A stretch of 64,000 bases of DNA. It comes from Setaria digitata (Eukaryota > Nematoda > Chromadorea > Rhabditida > Setariidae). Under the pieces are notes generated by a model. That model searched no databases. It was not told the origin of the DNA and saw only the letters and a list, made by a program, of their open reading frames with translations. The DNA lies in NCBI GenBank assembly GCA_003640385.1, contig RCAB01000245.1:29648-93647 (forward strand). The letters run 5' to 3'. Position numbers and translations under genes: made by a program. Positions 28,901 through 57,432 of the stretch are shown here, piece by piece; position 1 is the first letter of the stretch; each line of letters begins with the position of its first letter.

Positions 28901-31900
28901 CCCGTCTCTTTTTTCTTTTTACCGTTACTACGCGGCATCTGCCCTTATAATATTTACGTTTCACTTTTTTTTTTTGCCCTTTTAATTAAATTTTTAACAT
29001 TTGCATCAATTTTAATTGTCTGTCATCTAATTTAATTGTCTGTTGTTCATTTCTTTATCTTCACCTCGAAATTTTTATATTCATTCTCTACCTTCTTCTT
29101 CTTTTCCATCTTTCGTTCTTCATCCTGAGCTAGTTTTTATTTTCTCCACAAAAATGCTGATTAATATTTCCTGACATTTGCAACCATTTGTAGACATGGT
29201 GTTCATTATTTTCTCCACTCTTCTAAATTTATATGTCTTTTTATACTTCTTGGCTCCTCACATATTTTTCTGTTTTTGATCAAATCTATATCAATTCTTT
29301 TTTTTCAGCCAACAATTGTATTAAAAAGAGAACAGTGGAAATTGGAAGATGATATTGTCGGTGGAATGACACATCCGGAAACCGGAGAACTTTTCAGTTT
29401 CTCAGATGGAATTGGGAGAATTTCTAAGAAATATGCTGATCGAATTGCCAAAACACTAGACTTATTCCCCACGCCATCTTGTTATCAAGTAGGTATTCAA
29501 ATATTATGACTTCTTAAATATTGACTATCATTAAATGTGCGTTAACTTAATAAAGCATTTGTTTATTGTTTGTCTGTTTAGATTTTGATTTTTCCGGTTT
29601 TATACAAATAATTTCCAAGCGTATTTGTCAAATTTTCAGGTGAGATTTAAAGGTTTCAAGGGTGTACTGTGCACTGATCCATTATTGGATGAATTAGGTG
29701 AAGTGAATGTTATCTTCCGAAAAAGTCAGAAGAAATTTGAAGAAGATGAAGAAAGTGCAGCTGAAGTAGAAGTGGTGAAGTACTCTATGCCTTCACCAGT
29801 TTGTTTGAATCGACCACTGATTATGATTTTGGATCAGGTAATTGCTTATTCCATACAAAATTTCGCTAGTTGAAGTTCATACATAATATTTCGCAGGTCC
29901 TTCATCTCTATCTTCGACCCCTTGTTTACAGTTACAAACCAAAAAAAAAACTTGGACTTCATTTTAAAATAAAATTTTTGGAATTCAGTTTAAGCATTCC
30001 GAATTTTTAGGTCTCTCAAAAGCAAAGTAGACATTTACATGAAAGGATTTGTAGTCGAATACATACACTTCTAGAGTTGGAACTGAATAAACTAGCTGGT
30101 TAGTATTCTTCCTTATATTGATCCATGTTTTAAGTCATGACATTTATTAATTCTTGAGAATACATATCATATGTTGTTCCTTTCAAATTTGTCCAACTTA
30201 ATTCATCGAGGTATACAATGCATAGGATGGTGTATTTATTGTTAAAGTGTGTCAAAAATACATGTTTTAGCCTTATTTATTTCTTAAATTTCAGTATCTC
30301 TATTCATTCAGTGCCATGATTTTAAAACAGCTCAAATCGTCGTAATATTCTGCCCAACCACAATAATTTTTAAGAAAATGTTTGAAGACAACAATGTATA
30401 ATTTGAGAGTAATTTAATCAGTTGAAAAATCAGTTTTATTGTAGGATGAAAAAAGAAAAAACTAGTTGCATTTTTTCCTGAGGATGGTTTTTAGGAATGA
30501 TGTTTGATGAAAGTAATGCTGCCGAAGAACTTAGTTCGCGTCTCTCACTTTCAATCGACTTTCATCAGTTGCACAACAATGGTATTACATTTACCGATGA
30601 ACCGTTCTTTCGTTCATTATTACTCGCCGTGCATAGATACAATATAAGTTGGTTTATACTTTCTTTACTAGAATTCCATTAAAAAATTTTCATTTAAAAC
30701 TTAAATTAATAACATCGATTCAATTTTTATTTTTCAGGCAGAGCCTTTAAAAGGATTTCTATTGTTTAAGGGAAAAAAATTGCTAAATTTTATTGAAGTA
30801 GACCAGGAATCAGGGAAAAATTAACATTTAAATTTTTTTATGTTCAATAATATCAATTTAAACTTCCGTAAACCTTGGACTGTGCCTAGCAAATACGATT
30901 ATAACATATTTCTTTTCTCTCCGCAAATTGTGTTATTGTTAAAACTTATTTAAATGTTTCTGTTGACATTATTTTCAGAATTACATCTGAGCAAATCCAA
31001 AATTCTGCTACCCATTACAATGGGTCGTACAATGTACGGTGTAATTGATGACACCGGATTGCTGCAGTATGGGCAAGTTTTTTTGCAATATTCATCATCT
31101 GTTCGATGTGCTTCGGTGAAGAAAATCGTTTATAAAGGTGTGGAAGCAACAAATTCTGATTTCCCACTCTTTTATTTTCACTTAGAATTTCATCTTTTCA
31201 AATTCTAATTTCATTTTTATTTTAAAACTTGAAGGCGGTCGTATATATTTTGACTAAACTTACTTTGTGTTAAGGAATTAAAGCAGTAAATGAAAGTTGG
31301 GGTCTTGCAATGGCTTGAATCAACATTGTAGAAAATAACAAGTGTTAATTTCCATGTTACGACTTGAGTTTTTATCTTCGTTGTATTTGTGATTTCTACT
31401 TCTTCAGGACCTGTGATGGTAACAAAAAACCCATGCCATGTGGCGGGTGATGTTCGTATGTTCGAAGCAGTTTATCAAGATGCCTTATCGCATCTTTGTG
31501 ATGTTATCGTGTTTCCTCGTTATGGTCCACGTCCACATCCTGATGAAATGGCTGGTCGGATTTTTTATTTATTTTATTTGTTCATAAATTTATTCTTTGC
31601 TTCTATTTTATTACTATTTTATACGCATATTTTTATCGCTTTGCCAAGTAACACTTTTATTTACACTTTCGGTACTTTTATTATCACTCACATTTTTTTT
31701 TGCGTGTTTATTCTTTTTTCTAAATATACTTAGAAACCTAATCATGGCGATTTCTTATTGTTTAATTATTGATAACAGATTACAAACGCATTTGCAAATT
31801 GATGGAATTTGTTGCCGTTTTAGGGAGTGATTTGGATGGTGATGAGTATACGGTCATATTCGATAAAGAATTGTTCTTTGAGGATAACGAACAAGCAATG

Positions 31901-34900
31901 TTTTTCCCGAAGTCAGTACCCACTGAATACGATATACCACCTACTGTATGTTACTTCTTTTATTTGAAAAAATTAAAATTAAATCAGTGTTTACTTCACC
32001 GAAGCGTCAAAGAAAAATTGGCGATATAAGGAAAATTTAGTGCTTTGTTATCTTAATATGCCCATGCCATTAATTTGAGTTTATTCTAAAATTTAATTAA
32101 ATGAAATCAATTCAAACTTGTTAAAATGAATTATATTCTAATACAATGGATATTTTTGTAGACAGGCGATATGATAGATTTTTTTTTGAAATATCTCAAT
32201 CAGGACTCAATTGGTCGGATGTCTAATGCCCACTTGATTATGTGCGATCGACTTGGCCTTTTCCAGCAAGTTGTTCTTAACATTTCCTCTTTTAAACATT
32301 CAATTGTTTCTAATAAAACAGTTGACTAACATGCATATTTATTACTTATTCATGAAAGTCAATTTTTTTCAAGGATTTTTCAGCTTTTAATCTTTCCAAT
32401 TAAAATGAATTTTTTTTTTTCAGTGAAATATGTGATGACATTGCTCGGAAATGTGCCATTGCTGTAGACTTTCCGAAGACGGGTGTGCCAGCCAAACCAT
32501 TGCTATCACATGAACAATGCGAAGTTGTCCCGGACTTCATGCAAAATATTATAAAGCCATCATACAGAAGCAAGCGATTGCTTGGTGAATTGTATAGGTG
32601 AATTGTAGCTTTTTATCACCCCATTGACTATAGTGTTTTAATTGGAATATGAATTCCTATTTCTATTATTTCTAACCAAGTAAAAATGTGGTTAATGCGG
32701 TTTAGATTTTTTGTCATGTGGTGACAGAGTGGAAGATTACATTTTAACAGCTAATTGTTTGATGCAAAATCAGCGAACGTTATTTTAGGAAAGCTCGCAA
32801 GGTTGAAGATATTTCTGAAATGGTGTGCCATGCGAAATTTGCCAATTACTGTGATCCACATCTTTACGACGAAAGGTTAATTCGTGAGCAGCCGGAGCTG
32901 ATCCAAAGAAGTTTGCGTTTGAGGAATGAATACAATTCAAGAATACAGGTGTGTGTATGATTTTACCTTTTCTGTAAAAACTGCAGCACTATTGCTTTCT
33001 TAGGATTTAGTGTGCGACAGTATTGTTTGGTGACTTTTTAAATATCACAACGTTTTGTAGACATTGCACACACTGATCACCATAATAATGGATGAATTAA
33101 GCCCAGTAATGTGATGTATTATTTATCCGTAGTAAATTTTTTAAAGCAATTACTGGACGAGTATGCTATTTCGGATGAGGCTTCTATAATATCAGGACAT
33201 AGTGTCACAATCAGAAGGATTACTGAAATGGAAAAGGATGATTATTCATTTTATCATTCTGATAAAATTCTTGAGCTACGATACAGCCGTGTTTTTTCAT
33301 GTTATAGGCGGGAATTTTTCAAGGTTCGCAAATTTTTAAATGAAAGAATCTTATTCAAAAAATAACATCTCACTGCACACGAAACTATGCATAAAATTAT
33401 TACACGAAGAAATTACTCACCAAAATAGAATTTAGTTGAGGTGTTAAAATCGATAACCCTTGCATGTTTTCAGGAATTCGGAGAGGAGTCAGATTTCATA
33501 AACGTAGATGCTTCTGGAAAACGAGGGATTTGTTGGAATATGGCACTTATAACGAAAGCCAAAGCGTGGTATGCTGTGACATATGCCAGTGATTTCAGAC
33601 CATCTTCTGAATTTAGGTCTTTTCCATGGATCGTCTGGGATATTTTGCTAGCCGCCAAACGTCAAGTTGTCAGTATTTGCATATTACCATAAACAATCTC
33701 TATGAACATCGATAAATGATTATCACCGCAGAAGAGGGATGCTTAAATTGTCTTTATAAATATAAGCTTATCAGTGAAAAAGATATTTGAGTTATAAAAT
33801 TAAATGATATAAATTGATATAGACTAAGTTTTTCTTTCAAATAGTGAGCTTCAGACACTTATGATGAAATCAGTACCATCGTTGATTAATCCTTTGGCAA
33901 CTCGTCTAACATATGCAATTGAAAATTTTTCGTATCACCATCGTGCTGCACAAAAGCAATTTGTTAATGAAATGTCAACAGGACCTACACGGCTTGAAGC
34001 CTTTGTGCAGTATTCTCAAAGGTAAATTCAGTAGGTTTCATAGAACCTAGAATTATCTTCACTACTACAAGAAATTCATGATCAGCAATGACAAATAGCA
34101 TAACGAATGAACACATGACAGGATCATTGGTAACATTTACGTATAATGATATTTGGTGGAAGATAATCAGTGCTGAAAGAATGATCTGATGATAATAAAT
34201 GATTGGTAATATTATGAAATAGTTTGTTTAGCAGTGTAACAAACTATTGATATCAAGCATGTCTTTGATTAAGGCAATATTAAGTTTGTCTTTGACTGAC
34301 TTTTCATCCTTCATTAATTGTTCAACAAATAGCTTAGCAATTACATTAATCTAAAACGATTTTGGTTGAATTTTCATGTTTTATTTCTTCATTTATTTTT
34401 TGCAGATATGGCACAAAAGTTGAAATGCTCTGTTTCGTCATTGATAATTGGTTGCAAGCAGAAGGAATATATAAACGTTCCGCATTACGGCGTATGCATG
34501 TCGTTATTCTGTTTTTACAATTTGCTGCTGGAATTTTACATGGTAAACGAACGCCGAATGAGCTGATGAAGAGCTATCCAATTTATTTCGAAAGGGTAAG
34601 AGAATTGAAAGTTAATTCTCGCTTAAAATTTTTGTACTAAAGTTTGATAGTTTTTTTCTTTAAGCAATCTGGAAGTTTCTGTACACAGTTTTTTTTTTCA
34701 TAATGAAATTATTTAAAACGTGAAGTTTCGCTTCATGCGTTATCTGACGCTCAAGTATTCAGTCATATCAAAAGTTGAATCATATTTCTTACAGGTAGGC
34801 GATTTAAGAAGTGATTCAGAAAGTGTTACTTTAAATTATAGTACGGGTGAAATACTATTTTCATTTTTGCGCTACTTAGCAAGTGAGCAATTCGCTTATG

Positions 34901-35961
34901 CGAAATCTATATCTTTTCGATTAGGCGGTGTGATAAATGGAAAAAAAGGCCCTGCAATCTTCACAAGACGACAGCAATGGTCTGCTCTTTATATTGTAGG
35001 TTTTCCTTATTTATTCCAGAATTGGTAGATTTAATGAGTAAATCTTGAGAAATTTCCTGTAATTCTACTATACTGATTCAACCAAATGTATCGTAAATTG
35101 GAAGTGTAAAATTTATTTGCTTGTTTCTACAAGTGTTGTGATAAAGCGTTTTACTTCAAAAAAATTTTAGGAAACTTTCAGCTTTTTCTACAACTTTATT
35201 TCTTTTAAACCAGGTAGCGTTTCGTGCGTTTCACCACATCGCTATAACAGCTGAATTTGATGCTCTTCGAATAACACAAAGTGTTGGTAGTAGCGGTAAC
35301 GGCAGTGGTAATGATATATCGAAATGCAATTGGGATTTTGGTGAATCAGATGCTCCAGCAATTGTATCCGGTGAACTTTGCTGTCATAAAGATCTCAGTT
35401 TGCAGCGAATCAATGCTGCACTTAAAGTATATGCCTATGTGTTATTGCTTTTTGTTCTTAAATAAAGAATGTTGGTTATGAATGATACTTAGAAAAAAAT
35501 GGCTTATTAATTATGAACTCCACATATAAAGACATTTTTTACATGCTCTTAACAATTCGAGTTCAGATTTTTCTAAGCTATTTCTAAAAAAAAAAAAAAA
35601 AAAAATTCCATCATCATGCATGATGCCAGGAACGATTCAAGGCAGTGGATGATTTTAACTCTTCTACTCTGCTTGTTTGTTATTTATAACTTGAAATGAA
35701 TGACGATACTATTTGCATTCAAATACCAGCTTTTTCCTTTTTTTTCTTCTTAATTCACCGAAACATTATTTCTAGAAATGGTCTGGCGTAGATGAAATAA
35801 TGAGTAGAGCGACGAAACATGAACAACTGCTTATTAGCTGTGCCGGAAATGTACTAGCCCGGCAGCGATTGCATCGAATACTGTTAATGGAACCGGAACG
35901 TCTTTTTGATGCTGTTCAAACGGATGTTATGCCAAAAGAGGCTCGAGATGACTTTCTGTAA
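22389..35961 (+). CDS. ego-1: RNA-dependent RNA polymerase, EGO-1/RRF-1 type, with CUE-like N-terminus
   Basis: Copies target RNAs into 22G-type secondary siRNAs in nematode small-RNA pathways. Exons: 22389-22424, 23107-23396, 23640-23730, 24070-24233, 24368-24433, 24870-25030, 25525-25748, 26134-26256, 26377-26496, 26674-26810, 27014-27134, 27422-27613, 27727-27892, 28290-28390, 28677-28847, 29309-29488, 29640-29837, 30011-30098, 30495-30647, 30979-31137, 31408-31554, 31824-31945, 32162-32265, 32424-32597, 32789-32948, 33147-33323, 33474-33665, 33855-34021, 34406-34595, 34795-34995, 35214-35426, 35776-35961. The frame closes at 1657 aa; C. elegans EGO-1 is about 1630. Family marks: [59 protein letters not shown], and the catalytic DLDGDEY (about residues 1032-1038) after [11 protein letters not shown]. 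Residues about 13-45 (MFP to KLL) resemble a ubiquitin-binding CUE domain. Exon 23 ends in a GC donor. EGO-1 versus RRF-1 is not settled, and exons 1, 25 and 28 have alternative borders. Confidence 0.88.
22869..22983. repeat. (AT)n microsatellite with a palindrome
   Basis: Two long (AT)n tracts separated by AATGTTGATT, then ATAATGTT repeats, then a 12-bp palindrome with a 1-base centre (22959-22983, arm ATTAATTGATCA). It lies in intron 1 of the RdRP model. Confidence 0.9.
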
Positions 35962-36896
35962 AATATCCGCAATGAAGTAAATGAAAACTGAATTCCATGT
36001 TCTGAACTAAAATTGAAGAATCCCTGTGCTCCAAATGCACTTCCCCGTTCCTCCCTTTAAAGTCCCAGCTGCAACTTCACTCCAGTGATATGTTTCATAT
36101 GAATCGATTCATATAACTGCATCCATTGATTACTTCTCGCTTTATTTGATGTCTTTCATCGCTTGCATAATGATGGTGTTATCACATGCATAAGCATTTA
36201 TTGGGATTATTCAAACTCTCAGTGCAAGATATTCTTCCTCATCATTTAAAGCTCAAGATAAATTAATTTATTGCTACTTAGTTACTCCCATATTTGTAAT
36301 ACCGTGATTTGTTTACTTTTCTTTTACTGTGATTTGTTATATTGCCAAAACAAACATTTCTATAAAACAAATAACATTTTTCTTGCACCAAATAATGCCA
36401 CCATTCACTACACTGCCCAGCTACGTTCATCCACCCGTAAGTTGAATATTCAAATATCCAAAGTATTTCATTTCAGATTTACTCAAAACTAAACATTGAT
36501 GTATTTTAAATTACATTTGTAATGTGTTAAATACACAGAATTGTATTTTTCTTTCCCAAGCTTCACACGATACCAATAACAAAACATTACCAATCAGAGA
36601 ACAGAACAAATATTTCGGGATAACTACGATAACTCTTGATAGGAACAAAAAATGTGTAATCAGCAGTAAGCTTGAAAATTAAAAAAAAAATAAAGATTAG
36701 GAATATCATTGCTTGCTCTCAATGTTGAGTAACTATGAATAGTGAATACATGAATAAACAGATCTCACAGTAACCTTTAGCCTACAGTTTCAAGATAAAT
36801 AAATGATCCTTGAAGATAAGTAGTGCAATTCATACCATTATTTAGATAATAAAAAAAAAAAGATACTTTTTTTAAAGAAAAAGGAAGAAAATGTGA
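35962..36896. other. convergent 3' region between the RdRP gene and spc-1
   Basis: The RdRP (+) and spectrin (-) genes converge here. The stretch must hold both 3' UTRs. I see no further gene; the 73-codon frame at 36271 has no features. Confidence 0.6.
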
Positions 36897-52928
<16,032 letters not shown>

Positions 52929-52973
52929 TTCGTTCTCTACTTCCAGTTATTCGATATATTCGAATAATCTAAC

Positions 52974-52975
52974 CT
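52974..52975 (-). promoter_or_regulatory. probable trans-splice acceptor of spc-1
   Basis: On the minus strand TTATTTTCTAG precedes the spectrin start by 45 bases. The first ATG after it (52928) opens the protein. Confidence 0.5.
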
Positions 52976-55900
52976 AGAAAATAATTCACCCACGATCAAT
53001 CTAAAAGAAACACCTGAATGACACGGAATTTTATTGCACAAATACACATGTGAGATTCGACATATACTACTACCACTATTAATGCCAACATAGCACTAGC
53101 ATCGATATTAGTCATCGATGATGTTATTTATGTGTGTAGCGGAGAAAAGAGAGAAAGCAGTAGTAGTGGAGATGGCGATGAAGAAAGGAATTTTGTCAAT
53201 TGCAAGAGATGAATGAAGAGAGATGGACGAGGATATAGATGAGGAGAAAATGAAGTAGAAGGGACATCATTAAACATGAAATGCTACACAAATTACACTT
53301 ACCTATCATTAACACTCAACTACCATCACCTATTATCATCCGGCATATTAAAACGAACAGAGAAATTATATCGATATTTGAGTAAATTGTACGGAAGAAA
53401 CAAAATGTACATTGTCGTTGTCCTCTGTGTATGTCTGTCTCTCTGTCTGCCCATATCAATGGGTGTAAATAAAGTAGGACAGGACAACGATGATGGAATG
53501 GCAAGCTATTTTGCATATTCATCCAGCATATTTCACTTTTTTCAAAAGCGCAACTTAAAGGCAAAAATGTCCACTAAAGTATTCGGCCTTTCGATTCTTC
53601 TTTTCTTCCTCATAAAAAGAAGGATACATAAGGGAATAATTATTTCATATATATATATCAATAAAATGCCCTAAATATCAATTGAAATTCATATATATGC
53701 ATATAAAAAAGTGAATAACTATACTCTATAAACACGAATAATTAAGAAATAACTTTTAACAAATAATTACTGTTATGCAACAAATAAGTATAATAATTAG
53801 AAGCGGATTTGATGCTTATCTATACTGATTAAAAAAAAAAAGCAATACAATGCATCGAAAATTATCAACTATAAAAAGAAAATTTGCAGTATTTTTACAC
53901 TGGTTTCAAGTCATTGTCAAAAATATTCCAAAAACGAAGAAAAAAAAAAGTTATTTGCTGATAAAATGTAGTAAAATATTTGTCAACTACGAAGGAAAGT
54001 TCTACCCGGTGTTTATTGTACGAATGGTAAGCAAAGTATGATAATAACATGGTAATTATTTCGAAAGTCATTCCCCTTTTACAAGTTTAAATTGAGATTT
54101 AAAATAAAATTTTCACAATATTTATATTTTATATTACCAACAAATATATCCTATAACGCCATCTTATAATGAACCAAATGACAATGATAAAAACTACCAA
54201 GTACTGATAAGCTATACAAATCATCCTCTGCTCATATCATCAACATTAAATAAGTTAGTTGAAACAAATAAAATTGGAAATGGCAAAAAAAAATGTGAAG
54301 TTTCACTCAATTTTAATCTTCGAGAGATAGAGAGAAGGGACTTCTGTCCCCTCCTGAGATGCGAGGGGACAGAAGTCCCTTCTCTCTATCTCTCTTATCT
54401 ATTTTTTTCTTTCACAAAAATGAATAGCAAGTGACAGTCTTTGCTTAAATTATTCCAATTCAAATTCTTCTCTACACTCTCCCTTTCACTCGTACTCTTT
54501 TTCTTTTTCTTGATGTCAGTTTGAAAAATTGGATTCTTTGAAGTACTGTTTAAAAAAAAAAGTGTCCATTAGCTAACCATTTTTTCGATAAATTCTACTC
54601 GAAAAAGTATTATACAACAAACTAGTACTATTTCAAACCCGATAATATGCAAAGGAAAAAGTAATATTTTCTTTCCGGTTTAATGAAATGAAAATTATCC
54701 ACGATAGACGGTTGGGTGAAATAATTTTCTCCTATTTTTCTTCTTTAGAAATTTGTAAAATGATTATAAGTAATTAACAAATGGTATTAAAATTTATTGA
54801 TGAACAGAAATGATTTGTTAATCAGTAAATGAAAAGGATAAACATCTCTGCAAACCTTTGAGAAAACAGAAAGAAAAAGGAAAGGAAAACAACGACTGAA
54901 AAAACAAATATTAAATAATAGCTTACCAAATAATAAACATAATTAGTTAATTGCGATTAATTAAATTAACTCCATTACGAAATTTATAATTGTTAGCGTT
55001 TAATCCGTCACCTTCATCTTCATTGCATACATAATCGTTATTAATAACTAACTACGCCTTCAAATTTTTTTACTTTTGACCAATTCACAAAAGTTATTAC
55101 ACATCGACCATGGCTCAAACTTCAATAATAATTACATGGGTTTAAATAATAATTAAATGGCAGGGTTTAAATATTTAGTAATTAAATAACAAATTGACCA
55201 AATGACCACTAGCCATTTCTCAGAGTGGCAAAGTGACTACGAAAGTGGATAAAATTAAGTTACAGTTATAATACCAATAAGTTTTCAGCTCAATAATAAA
55301 AGGATTGGAAAATCGGAGAAATAATACAAACTGAAATGGGGACTAATGAATTTTGAAAAACAAAAAAATTAAGAGGAATGAAAATAATACATAATAGAAA
55401 ACGAAAATGCTGAAACTAATGCAAAGTAGACTTATTATAAAATAAAAATACTGAAATGACAATAAGAATTAGAATATAAAGAAAAAAAATACTGAAAATA
55501 ATGCAAAATGAAGAGAGGAATTAAGAAAAAATTGACCAGAACATTCCGTATACTGCCGCAATCCCAAATTGACTGATATCATCCAACACAGGAAATGGCC
55601 GATTTAAAGAATTAACAAAATCAAAAATTGCGGTAGCCAGTCCTAATCATACCAGTAACGCTATAAATTGTACTCTCAAAACAGATGAATCCATTTAATC
55701 ATATTAATCAAATTAAAAACGACAATTTTACTATGTAAAGTTTTATGTTGGAAGAAAAAATAAGCTGTAAAAATAATAATATAAAATTAAAATTATGATC
55801 CCAGATTCTGACGATATATGAAGATCACTTTTATTTGATGGGAAGCGAACAAAGTGAATAATATTGTAACAGATTCTTAAATGATGAAAAATAACATTTC

Positions 55901-56160
55901 AAAATTCACATACAAAGCATCTAAATAATCGAATAATCATAGTGAAGAAGAAAAACCTCATGGATTAATACAGAACGCATTAAAATGGAGCAAAGCAATT
56001 AGACTTAACAGTTAAGAATATTTAATGAAGTCCACAGAATAGAAGAAAAAGTATCATTTCATAATAACTGAAATAAATGAAATGGTGCGTGACACGTTAC
56101 GTATCATTTATGACACGAATTCAAAATACTTCAATTTTTTTTTTTTTTTTGACGCTGATA
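52976..56160. other. intergenic between divergent spc-1 and TMEM256
   Basis: About 3 kb of A/T-rich sequence upstream of spc-1. It contains a 132-codon open frame at 53276-53674 without recognisable domain or splice context, and the hairpin at 54322-54394. The rest shows nothing I can support. Confidence 0.6.
54322..54394. repeat. perfect 32-bp inverted repeat with 9-base loop
   Basis: Arms 54322-54353 and 54363-54394 are exact reverse complements; the loop is CTGAGATGC. Each arm contains an inner palindromic word (GGGAC-TTCT-GTCCC). The arms are much richer in G+C than the flanks. A transcript would form a mismatch-free stem-loop. Possible explanations are a small-RNA precursor, a tiny foldback element or a library artefact. 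Confidence 0.95.
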
Positions 56161-56400
56161 CTTCAATTTTATAGTCAAACGTTCACGCCACGGTGGGGCG
56201 GTGTGCAAACTTTTGTCTCTGCGCGTATGTGATTGCTGGCTGGATTTTCCAGCCATACTTTTCGACGTGTAGTAGTTCAATTTATGGAACCTGGCGGATG
56301 CTTACCTCCGCGTAGACATGTTCACGCGGTCTATTAGCGTAGCAGAGTTGCGGTTATGGAGCAACGTCGTTCCTTAATTAGCTCAACAATTTTAGTGATT
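56161..56400. other. GC-richer structured island, possible promoter or ncRNA
   Basis: This stretch is visibly richer in C and G than its surroundings and carries several short perfect stems: TGGCTGGA/TCCAGCCA with a 3-base loop (56237-56255) and CCGCGT/ACGCGG with a 10-base loop (56308-56329). It lies 270-500 bases upstream of the TMEM256 start. I could not fold it into a tRNA or assign an RNA family. Confidence 0.35.
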
Positions 56401-56665
56401 TAAGATTTAATTTGTCACCCTTTCTGAGGGTCAAAGTTTTTGCAGTAGGCTTGTGCAGTACTCATTGAATTCATACTTACGTGTTGGTACAAATATTTCT
56501 TGGATTGCTTCAAATATCACTACCTTAAGCTTCCACTCAAGGATAGTCGGTTGTCCCTTATTCCATTTGATTGTTTGCCATGGAAGAAAAGTTTTCATTT
56601 TCAGACGTTGTGATTGGAGTAGTATCCAATTTTTCTAGTTCGAACTGGATCAAACAGCGATACTG

Positions 56666-57432
56666 ATGGATTATTTGGTAAAATTGTTGGATTCGTTCTG
56701 TCCACCGAAGAGCAGTCGTGTAGCTCCATCATCAAAAGCACATACTTTACCATTGGTAACTTTTGTATGAATATAATTTTGACTTAGCAGGAGTGATAAG
56801 CCTGTCACTTCCATTTATTGTTCTCTTTTGACTATTTACCCAATATAAAATGAGAAGTTACCACAGACAAGTTATATACTTATGAAAAGTTCATGCTGCG
56901 TTCTTTTTCTAAAGCTTGAAAATCATGAAGTACAGATCGGAAAAGATAAATAAGAACTTTTGTTTCTAGAACTTTTTTCATTTACTTATTCGGAATTGAC
57001 TGTTCACTCTTGTCGTCTTGTTATATTTGGTTCATTCCTTTGGTAAATTACATCGTTATTTTTTATTTCACAATTTTACAGAGTCTTCTAAATGAATCGA
57101 ATCTGCTGCGTTTGGCAGGTATCTCAGGTGCTTTAGCAGTTTCGCTTAGTGCATATGGTTCGCATGTTTTACGTGAAAGTGGAAATACAGATGAGCGGCG
57201 CACTCGCGCCTTTGAAACTGGTAACCGTTATCATCTGATGCATTCACTTACATTACTTGTTGCCAATAAAGCACGTTTTCCTTGGCTTACTGCTTCGCTT
57301 TTATTGGGTGGTATGGTAATCTTCTCTGGCTCTTGCTATCATTACAGTATCACTGGTAAAGATAGTATGAGAAGATACACCCCAATCGGTGGTGTAATGT
57401 ACATTTTAGCTTGGCTTTCGTTTCTACTTTAA
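56666..57432 (+). CDS. TMEM256: TMEM256 / DUF423 family small membrane protein
   Basis: Two exons, 56666-56755 and 57082-57432, join in phase 0 to give 146 aa (human TMEM256 is 113 aa). The first exon gives a nematode-specific leader of 30 residues. The family core follows: LAGISGALAVSLSAYGSH, FETGNRYHLMHSLTLL, LLLGGMVIFSGSCYHYSITG, TPIGGVMYILAWLSFLL. Four hydrophobic segments are visible. The aligned His, Gly and Tyr residues (GSH, RYHLMHS, CYHY) are typical of the family. Its biochemical function is not established; the human protein is reported in membrane and mitochondrial fractions. A strong acceptor (CATTTTCAG, about 56604) precedes the start and may be the trans-splice site. Confidence 0.88.

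Noticed and set aside
30739..30820. Exon candidate GCAGAGCCTTTAAAAGG between RdRP exons 19 and 20
   Set aside because: It follows a good acceptor, but including it breaks the conserved [17 protein letters not shown] junction, which closes in phase without it.
31769..31823. Upstream extension of RdRP exon 22 ([16 protein letters not shown])
   Set aside because: It is open in frame, but family sequence requires EMAG directly before SDLDGDEY, which the TTTTAG acceptor at 31823 gives.
56231..56330. tRNA gene in the GC-richer island
   Set aside because: Short stems are present, but no B-box (GGTTCRANNCC) or cloverleaf can be made.
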